NCBI GenBank assembly: GCA_004519485.1
Contig: CP038112.1
Span: 682,001-746,000, forward strand
Length of the DNA: 64,000 bases
Source of the DNA: Nannochloropsis oceanica
Lineage: Eukaryota > Sar > Eustigmatophyceae > Eustigmatales > Monodopsidaceae
Direction of reading: 5' to 3'
Shown: positions 9,350 through 21,500 of the stretch, piece by piece
How the letters are laid out: each line of letters begins with the position of its first letter
Position numbering within the stretch: the stretch's first letter is position 1
Notes under the pieces: generated by a model
Seen by the model: the letters and a program-made list of their open reading frames with translations, nothing else
Told to the model about the DNA's origin: nothing
Databases searched by the model: none
Made by a program: the position numbers and the translations under genes

Positions 9350-12300
9350 ATGGGCCACCATTCCCCTCCCTCCCGCATGGAGAACATGCGCATTCATCAT
9401 ACCTCCCTGGTCCTGGCAGCCAGGAACCCTTTCCTCCAGCTACCCTCTGACGCCTCGAGCACCGTCCAAATATGGGCCGGCCATGCGAGTGGACATACGA
9501 CCGTGAGAATCACTCCTACCGTCACCCTCACACCCAATGCCCCTGTGACCATCCCTCCCTCTCCTCAGCCTTCTCCCACACCTACAGCTCCGGAGGTGGA
9601 AAGCGGCAGCAGCAGCGAAAGTGATGATGACCCACTTCCAGCACCCACTGCTCCCACTGCTCCCCCTCCACCTGCAACTGTTCCACCTGCAGCTGTGCCA
9701 TTGCCATCTTTTCCTCCTCCTTCCAATCCCCCTAGCGGTACCAAGGTATATGCCGCCTACTTTACCCTTATCCTGACCACCCTCCCCCTCCAAAACTTCG
9801 AGACCAGTATCGCGAGGGCCCTTATCGCCGATGCTGCCTTTGTGAGCCCCAGCCGAGTCAACCTCAAGGCCACCACACCCTCTCTCTTCCCCCGGCTCTG
9901 GCACTCCCGCCTCCTCCAGGCCAGCTCCAGGCCAGCAGCACCGAGCTCGTCGTTCGCGTTACCAACCTCCCTGACGAACACACAGCCACTGCCTTGGTCT
10001 CGCGTCTCGACCCTTACTTCACCTCCCCCGAGCCAATGGGGTTTGGCTCGCAATACACTAAAGCTACCAGCCCTTCCTCCGCCGCCTCCTCCCTCTCCGT
10101 GCTTATGCGAGAGAGCGGGGCCAGAGTCTTTACAATCGGATCCCTCCGGTCCTTGTGCTCGCTAGACTCAACGCACGGGCTCACCCTCTCCTGGGAAATC
10201 AAGGACGATATGGCGGGTGTGGAGCTGTAGCTGGAAGGGAATGGAGAAGGCTGGATCGCGGGAGGAGTGGTTAATAAGGATACTACTATGGTCACTTCAC
10301 CGGCACACCAAGTCCTGCTCTTTGATTATGCCGCTGGTGCAGCCCAAGCATTGGCGCTACGAGGCTATCAGGCAAGCGATTTGAAGGAGATAAATATGTC
10401 CACAGTTGGTATGACGCCTATCTTGCTGCAAAGTGCAGCTGGTAAGCTCTACATGCGGTACGATCAGTCGCTGGCTCGTGCGAGCGCTCCTGTGGACCTC
10501 ACTGGCACTACCAACTTTATGTGGGCCTGGGCCGAATCTGGCTACCCTGCGATTCACGACCGTCATGGAGCCATTAAAATAAACTGGATCGCAGGCACGT
10601 GCAAGCCTTCGATAGAGCGATTCCTCCTCGGAGGATACTGGCTCCTACTACTGCCTTTTCTTGGTCTACTTCTGACGTGTACAAGGCTTAAACGGACATC
10701 TTGGGGCCACAGCCTTTTGCAACATCGCCTAGGTCCGATCCCCACTCAACTGTCCGCATGGATGAATACGTTCACAGGAGGTGCAATCCCCACTTTCCTC
10801 AACCTGAAGTACGGCGAGATATGGATAATGGCGACGTACGGCATCCTGCAATTAGCTTTCATGGTGTATTGGACCATGAAGGAAGGTGCAGAGGGCGTCC
10901 GAACAACAGGAATTGCCTTCGGAAAAGCCGCGCTTACCAATCTGATGATGACATTCTTACCAGTAAACAAAACAACGGTGTGGGTGCGGCTGTTTGGCAT
11001 TTCATTCGAGCGGTCCGTCAAGTTTCACCGGCAGTTGTCGTATCTAGCGATGGCCACGATGACCATCCATCTTGTGTGCATGACGCCCAAGGGCCCCGTG
11101 TGGGACCGCACACCTCTCGCCAGTGGCGTCGTCGTGGCCTACAGTCTCCTGGCTTTCCTTTCCTTTACATTTATGTCCTTGACGGCCATGCTCCGGCGGT
11201 GGTGCTATGAGCTGTTCCGGTACGCACACTACCTTTACATCGCAGGTACTGCCTTTGTCTTGCTCCATGCCCCGGAAGCTTGGCAATATTTAGTTATTCC
11301 TTGCGTTATACACATCGCGGACTTTTCCTGGCGATGGTATAACATCCTCCACAATCCTACTTGGGCCACACTTGCTGCCTTACCCGGTGACGTGACGCAG
11401 GTGGACGTCAGACACAGACAGGAAAAACGCAGCCGCAGCAATGGCGGCGCAGATGGCATAGGCGGCGAGAGCAAGTGGGCCTTACCCTTAGAGCCCGGAA
11501 GCTATGTCTGGGTCTGCATTCCTCAATTGTCTCTACTACAATGGCATCCCATTTCCATATCAACAGCCGGCTTGCTGCATGAAGGGGTGCAGTCGGAAGC
11601 GGAGGCGCCGCTCTTTCATCTTCACATCAAGAGCCTGGGCAAGGGTACTTGGACCAATGGTCTTTACCAAGTAGCTGCTCAAGGAGTCGTGCCCAAATAG
11701 AATCCCGGGTCTTCGAATCGCTCGGTTTGCTGTGTGTACTGATTTTCAAAATACAGATCGCTGGCAAACTCCCACAGTCACGGCGCGATGGCGAAGAACA
11801 AAAATGCCCCAAGCGCGCCGCCCATGTCGCCGCCCACGTTGGCCGTTTTGGTGGATGGACCGTATGGCAGGCTTTCGATTGACCTACAGCGATACCATCA
11901 GCTGGTGTTAGTAGCAGGAGGAATCGGTCTCATGCCTTTGACTTCATTGTTGTCGTATATTAGCCATTGCATTCGCAAAGGCATGATGACTAGTCTCAAA
12001 AGTATTACCCTTGTGTGGGCCTTACGGGATGTGGCCTTACTTGAAGGCTTCACCACCTTCCTGGATCAGATCAATGATGAGCTGAATAAGCATCTGATTG
12101 AGCAACAACAGTCACAGCAGTCCTCACAGCGGCAGTGTGTCCACTTTGGTATGCATATTTACGTGACAGCTGTCGGAGGAAATGTTGTGCACGGGGTGAA
12201 TAGCATCGGAATAGAGGATGAAAATAAGACCATGCACAAGGAAATAGGCGGTCGAATGCGCTTGGTGGACGGTGGGGGAGGAGGTCAGAAGGACTTTCGC

Positions 12301-12467
12301 GTACTGTACGGCAGGCCCAAGATATTTTGGTAAATGATTTCGTTGAAGGTCAGTCCGCAGCTTCGACAGGGGTCCTGGCCTGCGCACCTGAGGGATTGCT
12401 ACACCAGATCCAACGTCAGTGCGTGTTGCGCAATGTGGATGTTCATATAGAAGAGTTTTCTTACTAA
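9350..12467 (+). pseudogene. Decaying tandem copy of the DOMON/NADPH-oxidase-type reductase
   Basis: Collinear with the intact gene at 13808-17543. It has the N-terminal beta-rich region (VQIWAGHASG), the DOMON part, the bis-heme membrane core (FHRQLSYLAMATMTIHL and YAHYLYIAGTAFVLLH, with the His-x13-His and His-x12-His spacing kept), the FAD motif HPISISTAG, VDGPYG and VAGGIGLMPL, and the aromatic tail EEFSY. Reading is interrupted: the frame changes near 9.85-9.94 kb; TAG at 10228-10230 stands where the intact copy has CAG; another TAG at 11698-11700 breaks the FAD/NAD linker; and a one-base shift near 12315 moves the last 50 codons out of frame. Some breaks could be unrecognised introns, but the intact copy has none there. 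I infer a pseudogene or a copy in early decay. The catalytic residues that can be read are still conserved. Confidence 0.75.
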
Positions 12468-13396
12468 AAAGCACAAGGAAAATCATTTAAAACCGTCTTC
12501 CTATGATGAAGGAATATGAAAGGCAAAGTGCTGCATGCATATGTGTCGATGTGAAAAAGCAAAGGCAACAAAAACAAAGTGAACAAATCAGGCAGACAGG
12601 AATTTGTCATCTTTAGACACAAGAAAATTAGCGCGATGCGTCCATCAATAATTGTAAGGGCAAAATATAGATACTTTTTCTCTTTGAGAATTTTAACCCT
12701 GTTTTATTTCAATGCCTTGTAAATCGACGCTCATAATTGTGAGTCTTTAAATCGTAGGAAAATATATGGTGCATCATGTAAAAGTGAGACTTGTGTCCGT
12801 CTACCTCTTATACACTCTGGCAGGCGACATCCATTTCCGAATTTTGTGAGATCGATATTGTCCATGGTTGAGCCTCTTAAAGTGTCAAAATATTTGATCG
12901 GTCTTCTGTACTCATCTAGAGGAGGGGATTATGGATGATAAGGGAGGTCTCTGCGAGCTGAGTGAAAATTTCAGCTCTTAAGGTATGAGGGCCGACTTCC
13001 TATACCCCGAAGACCATGTTGGAGATATAGCTCTCTAAAGATCCTTTCTTCAGGCATTTATCCTTCTTATTGGATTGCTATTTGTTTTGTCTCCATGTCA
13101 AGAAAGCCATGTGTCACGGTATCCATTTATTAGGCTGGTAAGCATGACCAGCCTCTTGAGGGCCGTGGGGCGAGTCAAGCAACCATCAAAATTTTAACCT
13201 CCTGCCTCGATGTCCGGACTCTCATACAGCCGCGTCCATTTTGCAAGCACCAAGCAACATAGCAAGCTCAAACAATAGCATAACGAATAGAAAATAATAG
13301 CATAACAAATACATTATTTGACGTGCAAAGATTCAGTGGGGCGCTAGGAGTCGTGATGGTAGAGATCCAGGGTGGCCAAAAGCCGTTTCGATTTTG
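12468..13396. other. Intergenic, AT-rich, between the two reductase copies
   Basis: About 0.9 kb of AT-rich sequence without a plausible gene on either strand. A short near-duplicate (aatagcataacgaatag/aatagcataacaaatac) lies near 13275-13312. Confidence 0.4.
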
Positions 13397-13476
13397 ATTG
13401 GCCGTTCATTTTCTCTTTACCCTCCTTGTTTTGATTGGCCCATCACATGCGCTGGGCGGAACTCGCGGAGGATTGG
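13397..13476 (-). promoter_or_regulatory. Three evenly spaced inverted CCAAT boxes
   Basis: ATTGG (CCAAT on the minus strand) occurs at 13397-13401, 13434-13438 and 13472-13476, with 37- and 38-bp spacing. The first two lie in near-identical TTTTGATTGGCC contexts. They sit 330-410 bp upstream of the intact reductase start. CCAAT boxes bind NF-Y in eukaryotes. Regular spacing close to 3.5 helical turns suggests a real promoter module. Function is inferred. Confidence 0.5.
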
Positions 13477-13807
13477 TCAACCACGCATTCTTTAAGCACA
13501 GCTTATGCTTATCTTTCTGTGCTGTTGGACGTGGGCTCCGTACATTTGCATTCCATCCTCCCTATCTGCACTCAATCATTGCGGCATAGTACGCTCTGAT
13601 CTAGCGCGTATTTATCTTAATTTTCTTGTATCCTTGTCATGAATATAATTATCTTTGCGATGTATGTGCAACGGATGTTCTCACTGCTGCTGAATCACAA
13701 AAACATGTATTCACTTTTCCCGCACCCACCCACCCACATACGGGACGGGTCCTCCTCAAGCCCGGTGTCCTTCCTTATTGTGTGCAGGTACGGATCATTA
13801 AGAACCC

Positions 13808-16800
13808 ATGGGTTATTGTTCTGGCCGCGCTAAGCTGGATGATTCCATTTTCACATCCATTGCCTGCCTCGCCGTCTTTGTTTTGGGCCTGGGCTGGGCG
13901 CCTGTGACCCACGGCTGGGCAAGCAGCATGATCGAAGCGGACCTCTGTTCGACTCCCATGGTACGTACCCTATTTCTCTTACCTGCATATTCCATGTGTG
14001 ACGAATACGCCTTATGCCATCATCGCTCGAGATTTCTTTCTCTGCGTCCTCTGGTGCACCCAGACCCGAGAGCACTCATGCGCACACAAACTGTTTGAAT
14101 ATCTGGACAATTTTATACGCGTACCTTCTGTAATACAAACTCGAACATCCATTCAGACTATTGGCACAATTATATTGAATATACCTGCCTACCCCATTGC
14201 TGCCAACGTGTCGATCGGCGTGTACCGCGACGGAGTCTTGCTGAGCCCCCTCGACATGACCTACTTCCCTAATGAGACCTTGTCCCTCACGCTGGTGAGC
14301 ACTCTGGGCGAGTTTACGTGGGAGACTGGCGGAGGCGCGTATTTTATTGGAAATGATACAGGCTGCCCGGGAAATGTCCGCTCGGCAAATGAGGCCCCCA
14401 CAATAGTCATGCCCGCGGACGACGTGAGCGAGGTCACCATCTGGGGTGGTCATCATGCTGCTGGGGAGCTGGGTGTGGGCATCATGCGCACTGTCACCCT
14501 CCTACCCAAGGTCGAAGCTGGTATTGCCCTGCCCATAGTGGAGAAGCCTAAACCTTCCGAGCATGCTGCCTATTTCACGGCTACCATGGTGGGTCTCACT
14601 GCCACGGCTTTCCAAGCACCAGCCGCCAGGATGCTGCTCGCTGGGACGCTGGGAATGACCTATAGCCAAGTCTACCTGATAGTCTCACCTGCTGGCCCAA
14701 CCGCTGCAGGCTTAGGCTTCCACATTCTTAGATCAGACGACGGGCAAGACGGACAAAATGGTCGTAGCTTGCAGTCGGCGCCGATTCCTGTCGCCACGGA
14801 TCTGGTCTTGCGCCTCACCAACTTGGGGAGCGAGGCAGAGGCTAATTCTTTGCTCACTCCCGTGGGCAATTACTTGTCCTCCCCGCTAGCTAATGGCTTT
14901 GCTGCACAGTACCGCAACGTCACGGATACTCCCACCACTGCCCCTGCCACCTATCTTGTCTTGCGGCAGAGCGGGGCCACCACGTTTAGCGTACCAGCTC
15001 TGCAGGCGTCTTGCATTTTGGATGTAGCGAGGAGCATGGCACTTTCCTGGAAAGTAGATCCAAACCTAGATTATGTCGAGTTGCAGCTGGAAGGGGCTGG
15101 GCAAGGCTGGATATCAGGAGGGCTGGTATCGGTGGATAAGCTTATGGTTTCGAGGCCCAGGCATAAAGTCCTTCTTTATGACTATACTGCGGGGAGCCCT
15201 ATTTTTATCTCCCTTGAGGGATACCTGCCCAAGAATTTGGTGGAGATCAACGCCTCGACCTATGGTGTAATCCCTCTCCTTTCACAAGGCGCCGGTGGTA
15301 AGCTCTTCATGCGCTATCATCAGTCCATCAACAAGGCTAACGTGCCCGTGGACTTATCTGAACGCTCAACCTTCATGTGGGCATGGGCAGAGGGCCCCTA
15401 TCCAGAAATGCATAACAGTTTTGGGAGCGTCATTCTGAACTGGCGCGATGGCACCTGCGAGCCCCCTCTTATTTTACCTGAACTAGAAGGCTATTGGTTG
15501 CTATTTTTCCCCTTTCTTGCCGTGCTCGTGACGTGGACGTGCCTTCGCAACACACGGGTGGATGATTGCGGTAAGACCCTACTGCAGCGTCGGCTGGGCC
15601 CTATAATGCACATCCCTGCATGGCTGGATTGGGTTACTTGTGGCGTCATTCCTGATTTGTGTAACTTCAAGTACGGCGAACTTTTAATCACAGTGCTGTT
15701 TTATTTGCTACAAACCCTTTTGATTGTTTATTGGGCGTTGCGATATGGCGAATTTAGTTTCAAGAGCATGGGAATTGCCTTCGGAAAGGCTGCGATGACC
15801 AATTTGATGTTGTGCTATCTACCTGTCAACAAGACTTCGCTTTGGACTTACATCTTTGGCATTTCTTTTGAGCGTGCGGTCAAATTTCATCGACATCTCT
15901 CTTATCTAATGCTGGCATATTCAATTCTTCATCTTGGCCTCCTTATCGAAATAAATCCTGTCTGGGGGCTTCCTCCTAAGCTTAATGGCGTAGTCATGGC
16001 CTATGGACTATGGGCTCTCATTGCTTTCCTCATCATGACTGTCACTGCGTTACTTCGTCGCTGGCACTTTGAGTTATTCCGATATACGCACTACCTTTTT
16101 ATAGCGGGTACCGTGCTCACTCTTCTACACGTGCCCAAGGCTCTACCCTATATGTGGATGCCCTGTCTCGTGCACGCGGCAGATTTTTTTTGGCGCTGGT
16201 GGGGCGTGCTACGGGACATATCTGTTGCCAAGCTTTCCATCTTTCCTGACCACATCGCCCAGCTGGATGTCTTTTCTCAAGTACCTGGCGGGCCCAAGAG
16301 CATTCTCAGCAGCTGCACTGGCCGCCAAGAGCGCAAGTGGACCAAGCCCATCGAGCCTGGTAGCTATGTTTTCGTCTGTATCCCCCGAATATCTCCTTGG
16401 CAATGGCACCCCATCAGCATTTCGACAGCCGGCATGAGCGTGCTTGGCGGTAGTGCGATAGAGCCCTCTTACAGCTTGCACATTAAGGGCCTCGGGGATG
16501 GCACGTGGACAGACCGCATCTATCGTCTGGCCGCGTCCAGGTCACTAACTGTTACACCTATAACAGAAGACATGGGTTTGACAGGTTCCGTTCCCACTTT
16601 CAGTCCAGGAGATATCGCCATAATGGGAAGGCGGGGAAGGAGGAGCCCAACAGTGGCCGCTGCCGGGGTGCCTGTCGCGACCCTGACGGCAGATGTGGGG
16701 TTGACCGGCTCCATGCCCACATTCAGCTCGGGAGATGTCACGGCCACGAAGAGCCCTAGAACTACTAGTTCTCGCATGTGGGATTATGGTCAGACCAGTC

Positions 16801-17543
16801 CTCGTGCACTGATCTCGCCGATGAACAAAGTTGAAGGCCTGACCATATTAGTGGATGGGCCTTACGGGAAGCTCTCCATAGATTTGAGCAACTACCGCAA
16901 GCTGGTGCTGGTGGCTGGCGGGATCGGCATCACTCCCATGACAACAACCCTTTCGTTTATCAGCCATCAGAAACGTCACCATCAATTGCCTTTGCTTGAG
17001 AGCGTCATTCTTGTGTGGGCTGTCCGAAACAAAACGCTAGTGGATGGGTTTATCCCTTTTTTGGATCAGACCTTCTCGCAGCTCAATTCTCTGGAAACGC
17101 CTAGCTTCTTCAAGGTGGAATTGTATGTGAGTATAGGATCTAAATCCGCGGCTGTTCCTGCTGCAGCAGACGCCGCTGGTAGTGCTAGAGTCATTGTCTC
17201 AGTTGGTAATGGTGACGAAAACTCTGAGATGACGCGAGAGGCCGAGATGAATGGTGCATCCGCTGAAGTGGAAAAGAGAGAGGTGAAGCAAACGATACGC
17301 ATAGGAAATAAGAGCCCTGAAGATGGGAGTGGGACAGCGGTGAGTGCGCCGCCGAGCCCCTTTAATATCCATTATGAACGGCCGGATATTGCGAGGGTGA
17401 TGGAAGGGTTGTTTGGAGAGAAGGAAAAAGTAAGCGAGGAAGTGGGTGTGCTGGTGTGTGCATCGAAAGCTCTTTTGTTTGAAGTGCAGCGACAGTGCGT
17501 GCGCTGGGACGTTGACTTGCACGCAGAGGAATTTGCTTGGTAG
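13808..17543 (+). CDS. Secreted-domain (DOMON) ferric reductase / NADPH oxidase-type flavocytochrome
   Basis: Predicted to move electrons from NAD(P)H through FAD and two hemes across a membrane, to ferric iron or oxygen. Exon 1 is 13808-13960 (51 codons: hydrophobic signal SIACLAVFVLGLGW); the intron 13961-14156 (GTACGT...CAG) preserves phase; exon 2 runs to the stop. About 1,179 residues. Order: an extracellular beta-rich region (52-170, TFTW/TIWGGHH type, perhaps Reeler-like), a SEA-like stretch (about 190-330), DOMON (about 337-485), membrane core from about 494, heme ligands in FHRHLSYLMLAYSILH and YTHYLFIAGTVLTLLH (His-x13-His, His-x12-His), FAD motif HPISIST near 802, VDGPYG near 950, VAGGIGITPM near 970, and aromatic tail EEFAW. 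The FAD-NAD linker holds two copies of a GLTGSxPTFSxGD unit missing from copy 1. It is the downstream member of a tandem pair. Iron reductase and superoxide-forming oxidase cannot be told apart here. Confidence 0.88.
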
Positions 17544-18570
17544 GATTGATGAAAAAGGTTATAAAGAGAGGGTAGTGGAGAATGACTTAAATTGGGTATG
17601 CGCGCTCGGCGTAATCTAAGGTGGTACGTAGATCGAAAACAAAATTAGGAAAATAGAGAGAGTGGGGAAAAAAGTGGAGAGAGAGAAGATGACTATGTAC
17701 ACGGTACATGATACGATGTGTCAACCAGATTAATATAAGACATGGTGACCAGAAAGAAGAAGTACCACAGACAAGTGTATAATCGGCAATTTGGAGAGGT
17801 TTCCACCTTAGAGAGACATGAGAAAAAGGTTGTGTGCCAAATAGAAGTGAAAAAATGGTGAGGTCAATGATTGACGGACATGAAGGAGAGAAGAAGTGAG
17901 AGACAAAGGGAGTGGTCTGAGGGAAAGCACAAAGAAGGATACAGAGAGAGGGTCAAACTGTCTTACGCCCGTCAAGTGTGATTTCGTGGTTGAGTCTTCC
18001 AGACGTGGTCATATGTGTGTGCATAACGACCGCCCAGAATATTTTGGTGTCAGTAAAGCACGAACTCAGTTATACATATGCTTTCAAACAGACGAACGAT
18101 CAAAAAGTCATGTCATGCGCTTGAAGATGAAAATTATTAGAATGGCAGGCTACCTTACCATTAGTTTTCATAGCGGGCAGAACAATGGTGTTGAACTTCC
18201 CCCGCTAGGTCACTACAGACCATTACGCAGCAAACGCTATGACACTTTCTCAGTAACATGGCAGATAGATCTCAGCAAAATGTTACCAAAGATTATTTCT
18301 TTTTAAGAGATACAACACATCCAATGCTTATTTTTGCCCTCGCCACTGTTTTTAATTTCATCTTTGATGTTATTGTGGTATAGTAATTTGCCTTTCCTAT
18401 TCTCTTCCAATCTCGCGATTACAAGCATAATCAGACCTTTCTTTCCTCTTCCTCTCCCCCGAGAAATAAAACACTCGGCCCCATGAATTAGAAATGCAAG
18501 GTTAAAGCAACTCTTTTACTCTCTCCTCCATTCTCTTTCTTCCTCTCTTCCTCCCTCTTTCTGTGACATT
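17544..18570. other. Intergenic between convergent genes; no gene seen
   Basis: AT-rich 3' flank shared by the reductase (plus) and the FYVE/SNARE gene (minus). A 136-codon plus frame at 17896-18306 has no family-like motif and no good coding character. I leave it out. Confidence 0.4.
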
Positions 18571-21500
18571 TTAGAATTCCCACCACTTTTTGGTCCTCTC
18601 TCTCTCTGCCAGGGCCCTGGCTGCCTCGGCAAAATCCATGGCCCCCTTCTTCATGCGCTCCGTTTTGTACGTCATACGATCAAGCTTCTCGCCACGCTCC
18701 TTGGCAGGGGTGGAGAAAAGGAAGGAGGAAGGGAAGGAGGGAGGGGGGAGGGAATGTGAGACACCAAGCTTGTTGATTTGTGTCCTCATCTTCTGTTCTC
18801 TGCCATACGCCCTTGCCTTTTGCCCCTTTATAAAGAGAAAAAACGAGCTTGGAAGAGCAAGCGAAGATTAAAATGCTGCGGCGACTTCAAATCGGGCGTA
18901 CGTGGTGGGAATATTGGGAGGATAGAAACGGAGGAGAAAGAAAAGAAATGAATGTCGTCGTACCTGCATCAAGATCATGTTCTCGTCCATCATGCTCTGT
19001 GCTTGTGCTGCTGCTTCTGTAACCTGTGTGCTTGATTGCTCCGTGGGCACTACCCCTGGTCGTGTCTCAGGATGGGTAGACCCCGCCGCCCCTCCCTCCC
19101 TCCCTCCCTTCCTCCTTGCTTCCCTCCTTCCATTCAAGCAGAGTTCTCGCTTGTTTCGGCCATAAAACTCATCAGCGGGCGATGGCTGGGAAGGAAGAGG
19201 AGGAAGAACCATCGGGCTTGGGTGAGAGTGGGAAGAAGAAGGGAGCGCGGCGCGAGTGGCAGCTTTTGTGTGGGCGAGAGTAAAGCACACGTCACAGGCT
19301 CTCTCGAGGACGGGAGGGGTGGAGGAGGAAGGGGAGGAGAAAGAGGAAGAGGATACAGGAGGGAGGACGGAGAGCCTTTTGGAGGAGCAGTATGTGCAGA
19401 TTTCCACGCCACAGGCCTGGCAGCATTGCCTTCGAAAGAGGAATGTAAAATATGTCGAACATAACGGGCAGACCATGCTGTTGCTGCTGCCATTGCTGCC
19501 GCCGCCTCCTCCGACCAGCAGAGAATTCAGCGCGTGCCCCACCCCCATCCCTCCTCGAGAAATGCCACTTGTCGATCCCACCGATGACGTCAATGTCCAC
19601 CCCCCATCCCTCCCTCCCTCCTCCCCTCCCTTCTCCTTCCCTGCAATGTGCCCTCTGTACTTCACCTCCACTCCCGGCACCGCTTTCCCCTCCCACTCCC
19701 TCCTTGCCGACTCGATAACCGCAATCAGAGCAGGATCTACCCCCACACTCTTGAGCTTCTTTATACTCATCCTCCCTCCATACCGCACCACCTCAACCAC
19801 CAACGGCAGTCTTGCCAGTAGCAGACGCCGAGCATAGTCGTCCTCCACGCCCTCCGTCAGCACCTCCACCCGCCCCTCTTTCCCGCCCTCCTCTCCCTCG
19901 AAGAAACGGGAGGTGAGAAGATATTCCAAGGGACGGACGGTCGCGGCAGCACCACTGCTGCTGCTGCTGCTCCTGCTGCTGCCACCACCAGCGTTCCGGA
20001 AGGAGGTAGAAAGAGGGAGAGCGGTGGCATTGGGAGCAGCGCCTGCCTGCAACAGAGAGCGAATCACTTCCCTTGTGGCCGGGACAGATACCGAGGACGA
20101 GGGATGAGAGGACGAAGGGAAGGAGGAAGTGTCACTACGACTACTCTTCTCCCTCTCCTTGACTGGTCCATCGCCACCACAAGCGATCTGGAGTGCGGAT
20201 AAACCATCTCTTCCCCTCCTTGCTTGTACATCAGCCCCTCTCTCCAACAACAACCGCACCATCCCCTCAGCCTCCTTCCTCATCCATTTCTCCTCTTCCT
20301 CCCACTCTATCTCTTTCTTTCTCACGTCTATTCCCTCCTCCTCTAAGAGACGCACTCTCCTTGCTAGCACCTCTCTTTCAACGGCGACTGCAAAAGACAC
20401 CGCGACATGCAAAGGAGACGAACCCATCCCTTCCTCTACCCCCCCATCACCACTATCACCAACAGCGGCGGCATCATCATCATCAGCAGCAGCAGCACTA
20501 GGAACAGTCGCAGTAGGAGTATTCAACTGTGTGAGCGCCATCGAGGCGTTGGTTGCCGCTTCGAGCAAGAGCAAGACGATTCTCTCTGCCTTCCCCCCCA
20601 TCCCTCTCCCCCTCCCGCCCCACCCCCCTCCCTCCCTCCCTGTCCCCCGCAAGGAGTTCACAGTGGCCCATAAAGGCGTGCACCCTACATCGTTTCTGAT
20701 CATCACGGATGCTCCCTTTGCCAGCAGCAGCTTCACAATCCCTATCTGTCCAAATCTTGCTGCCACATGCAGCGGGGTCTCCCCCTCCTCCGTCATGGCA
20801 TCAACCCCTCCCCTTCTCCTCCCTCGTCCTCCTTTTCCAGTCTTCTCTAACAAGTGAACCAGGACCCTCCCACTCCCACAGGCCGCAGCGTAATGAATGG
20901 GCTGCCATCCATATTCATCCCTCTGTGCCAAAAACGCCATCACCCTTCCCTCCCTCCCATCGTCCGCCTGCTCCTCCTCCTCCTCCTCCTCGTCTGCATC
21001 TTTGTCCGCTTCCTCCGCATAAATCACCTTGCTCCCCTCTCTCGTCTCTGCCGATCTCATCAAGGCCATTAATAAAAATAAATCATCCTCAACGGCCGCA
21101 GAAAAAACCGTTCCACGAACCAGCCGGTGTGTCCATCCTGCCTCCCTCCCTCCCCCCCCCCCTTGCCTCACTGCCAGCCTGCACAACACATCTCTCATCC
21201 TCCTTAGCCAACCCTCCTGTTCCATCATTCCCCTCTCCTCACCCTCACACACAAACCTCCAACACCTATCCCTCCCCTCCACCTCCCAAGTCGTCCCTCC
21301 TTCCCTCCCTCCCTCCCCCTCACAACCCTTTACCCACTTCACTTTCCTCAGGTCAATAATCTGCCTCACCGTGATCCTTTCTACTCCCCTCCCGTCATTC
21401 CCATCGTCCAAAAATGGTTCAGTCACCAACAGACAGTCAGAAAACAACAGTAAATGCCGCCTTTTGTCCCTCTTGATCATCGCCACAGTTCCCTTTTTCA

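Noticed and set aside
10228-11700. Introns as the explanation for the stops in reductase copy 1
   Set aside because: No GT-AG pair removes both stops while keeping frame, and the intact copy has no introns at these places; left as possible but not preferred.
17896-18306. 136-codon plus frame as a gene
   Set aside because: AT-rich intergenic context, no motif, no promoter or splice support.
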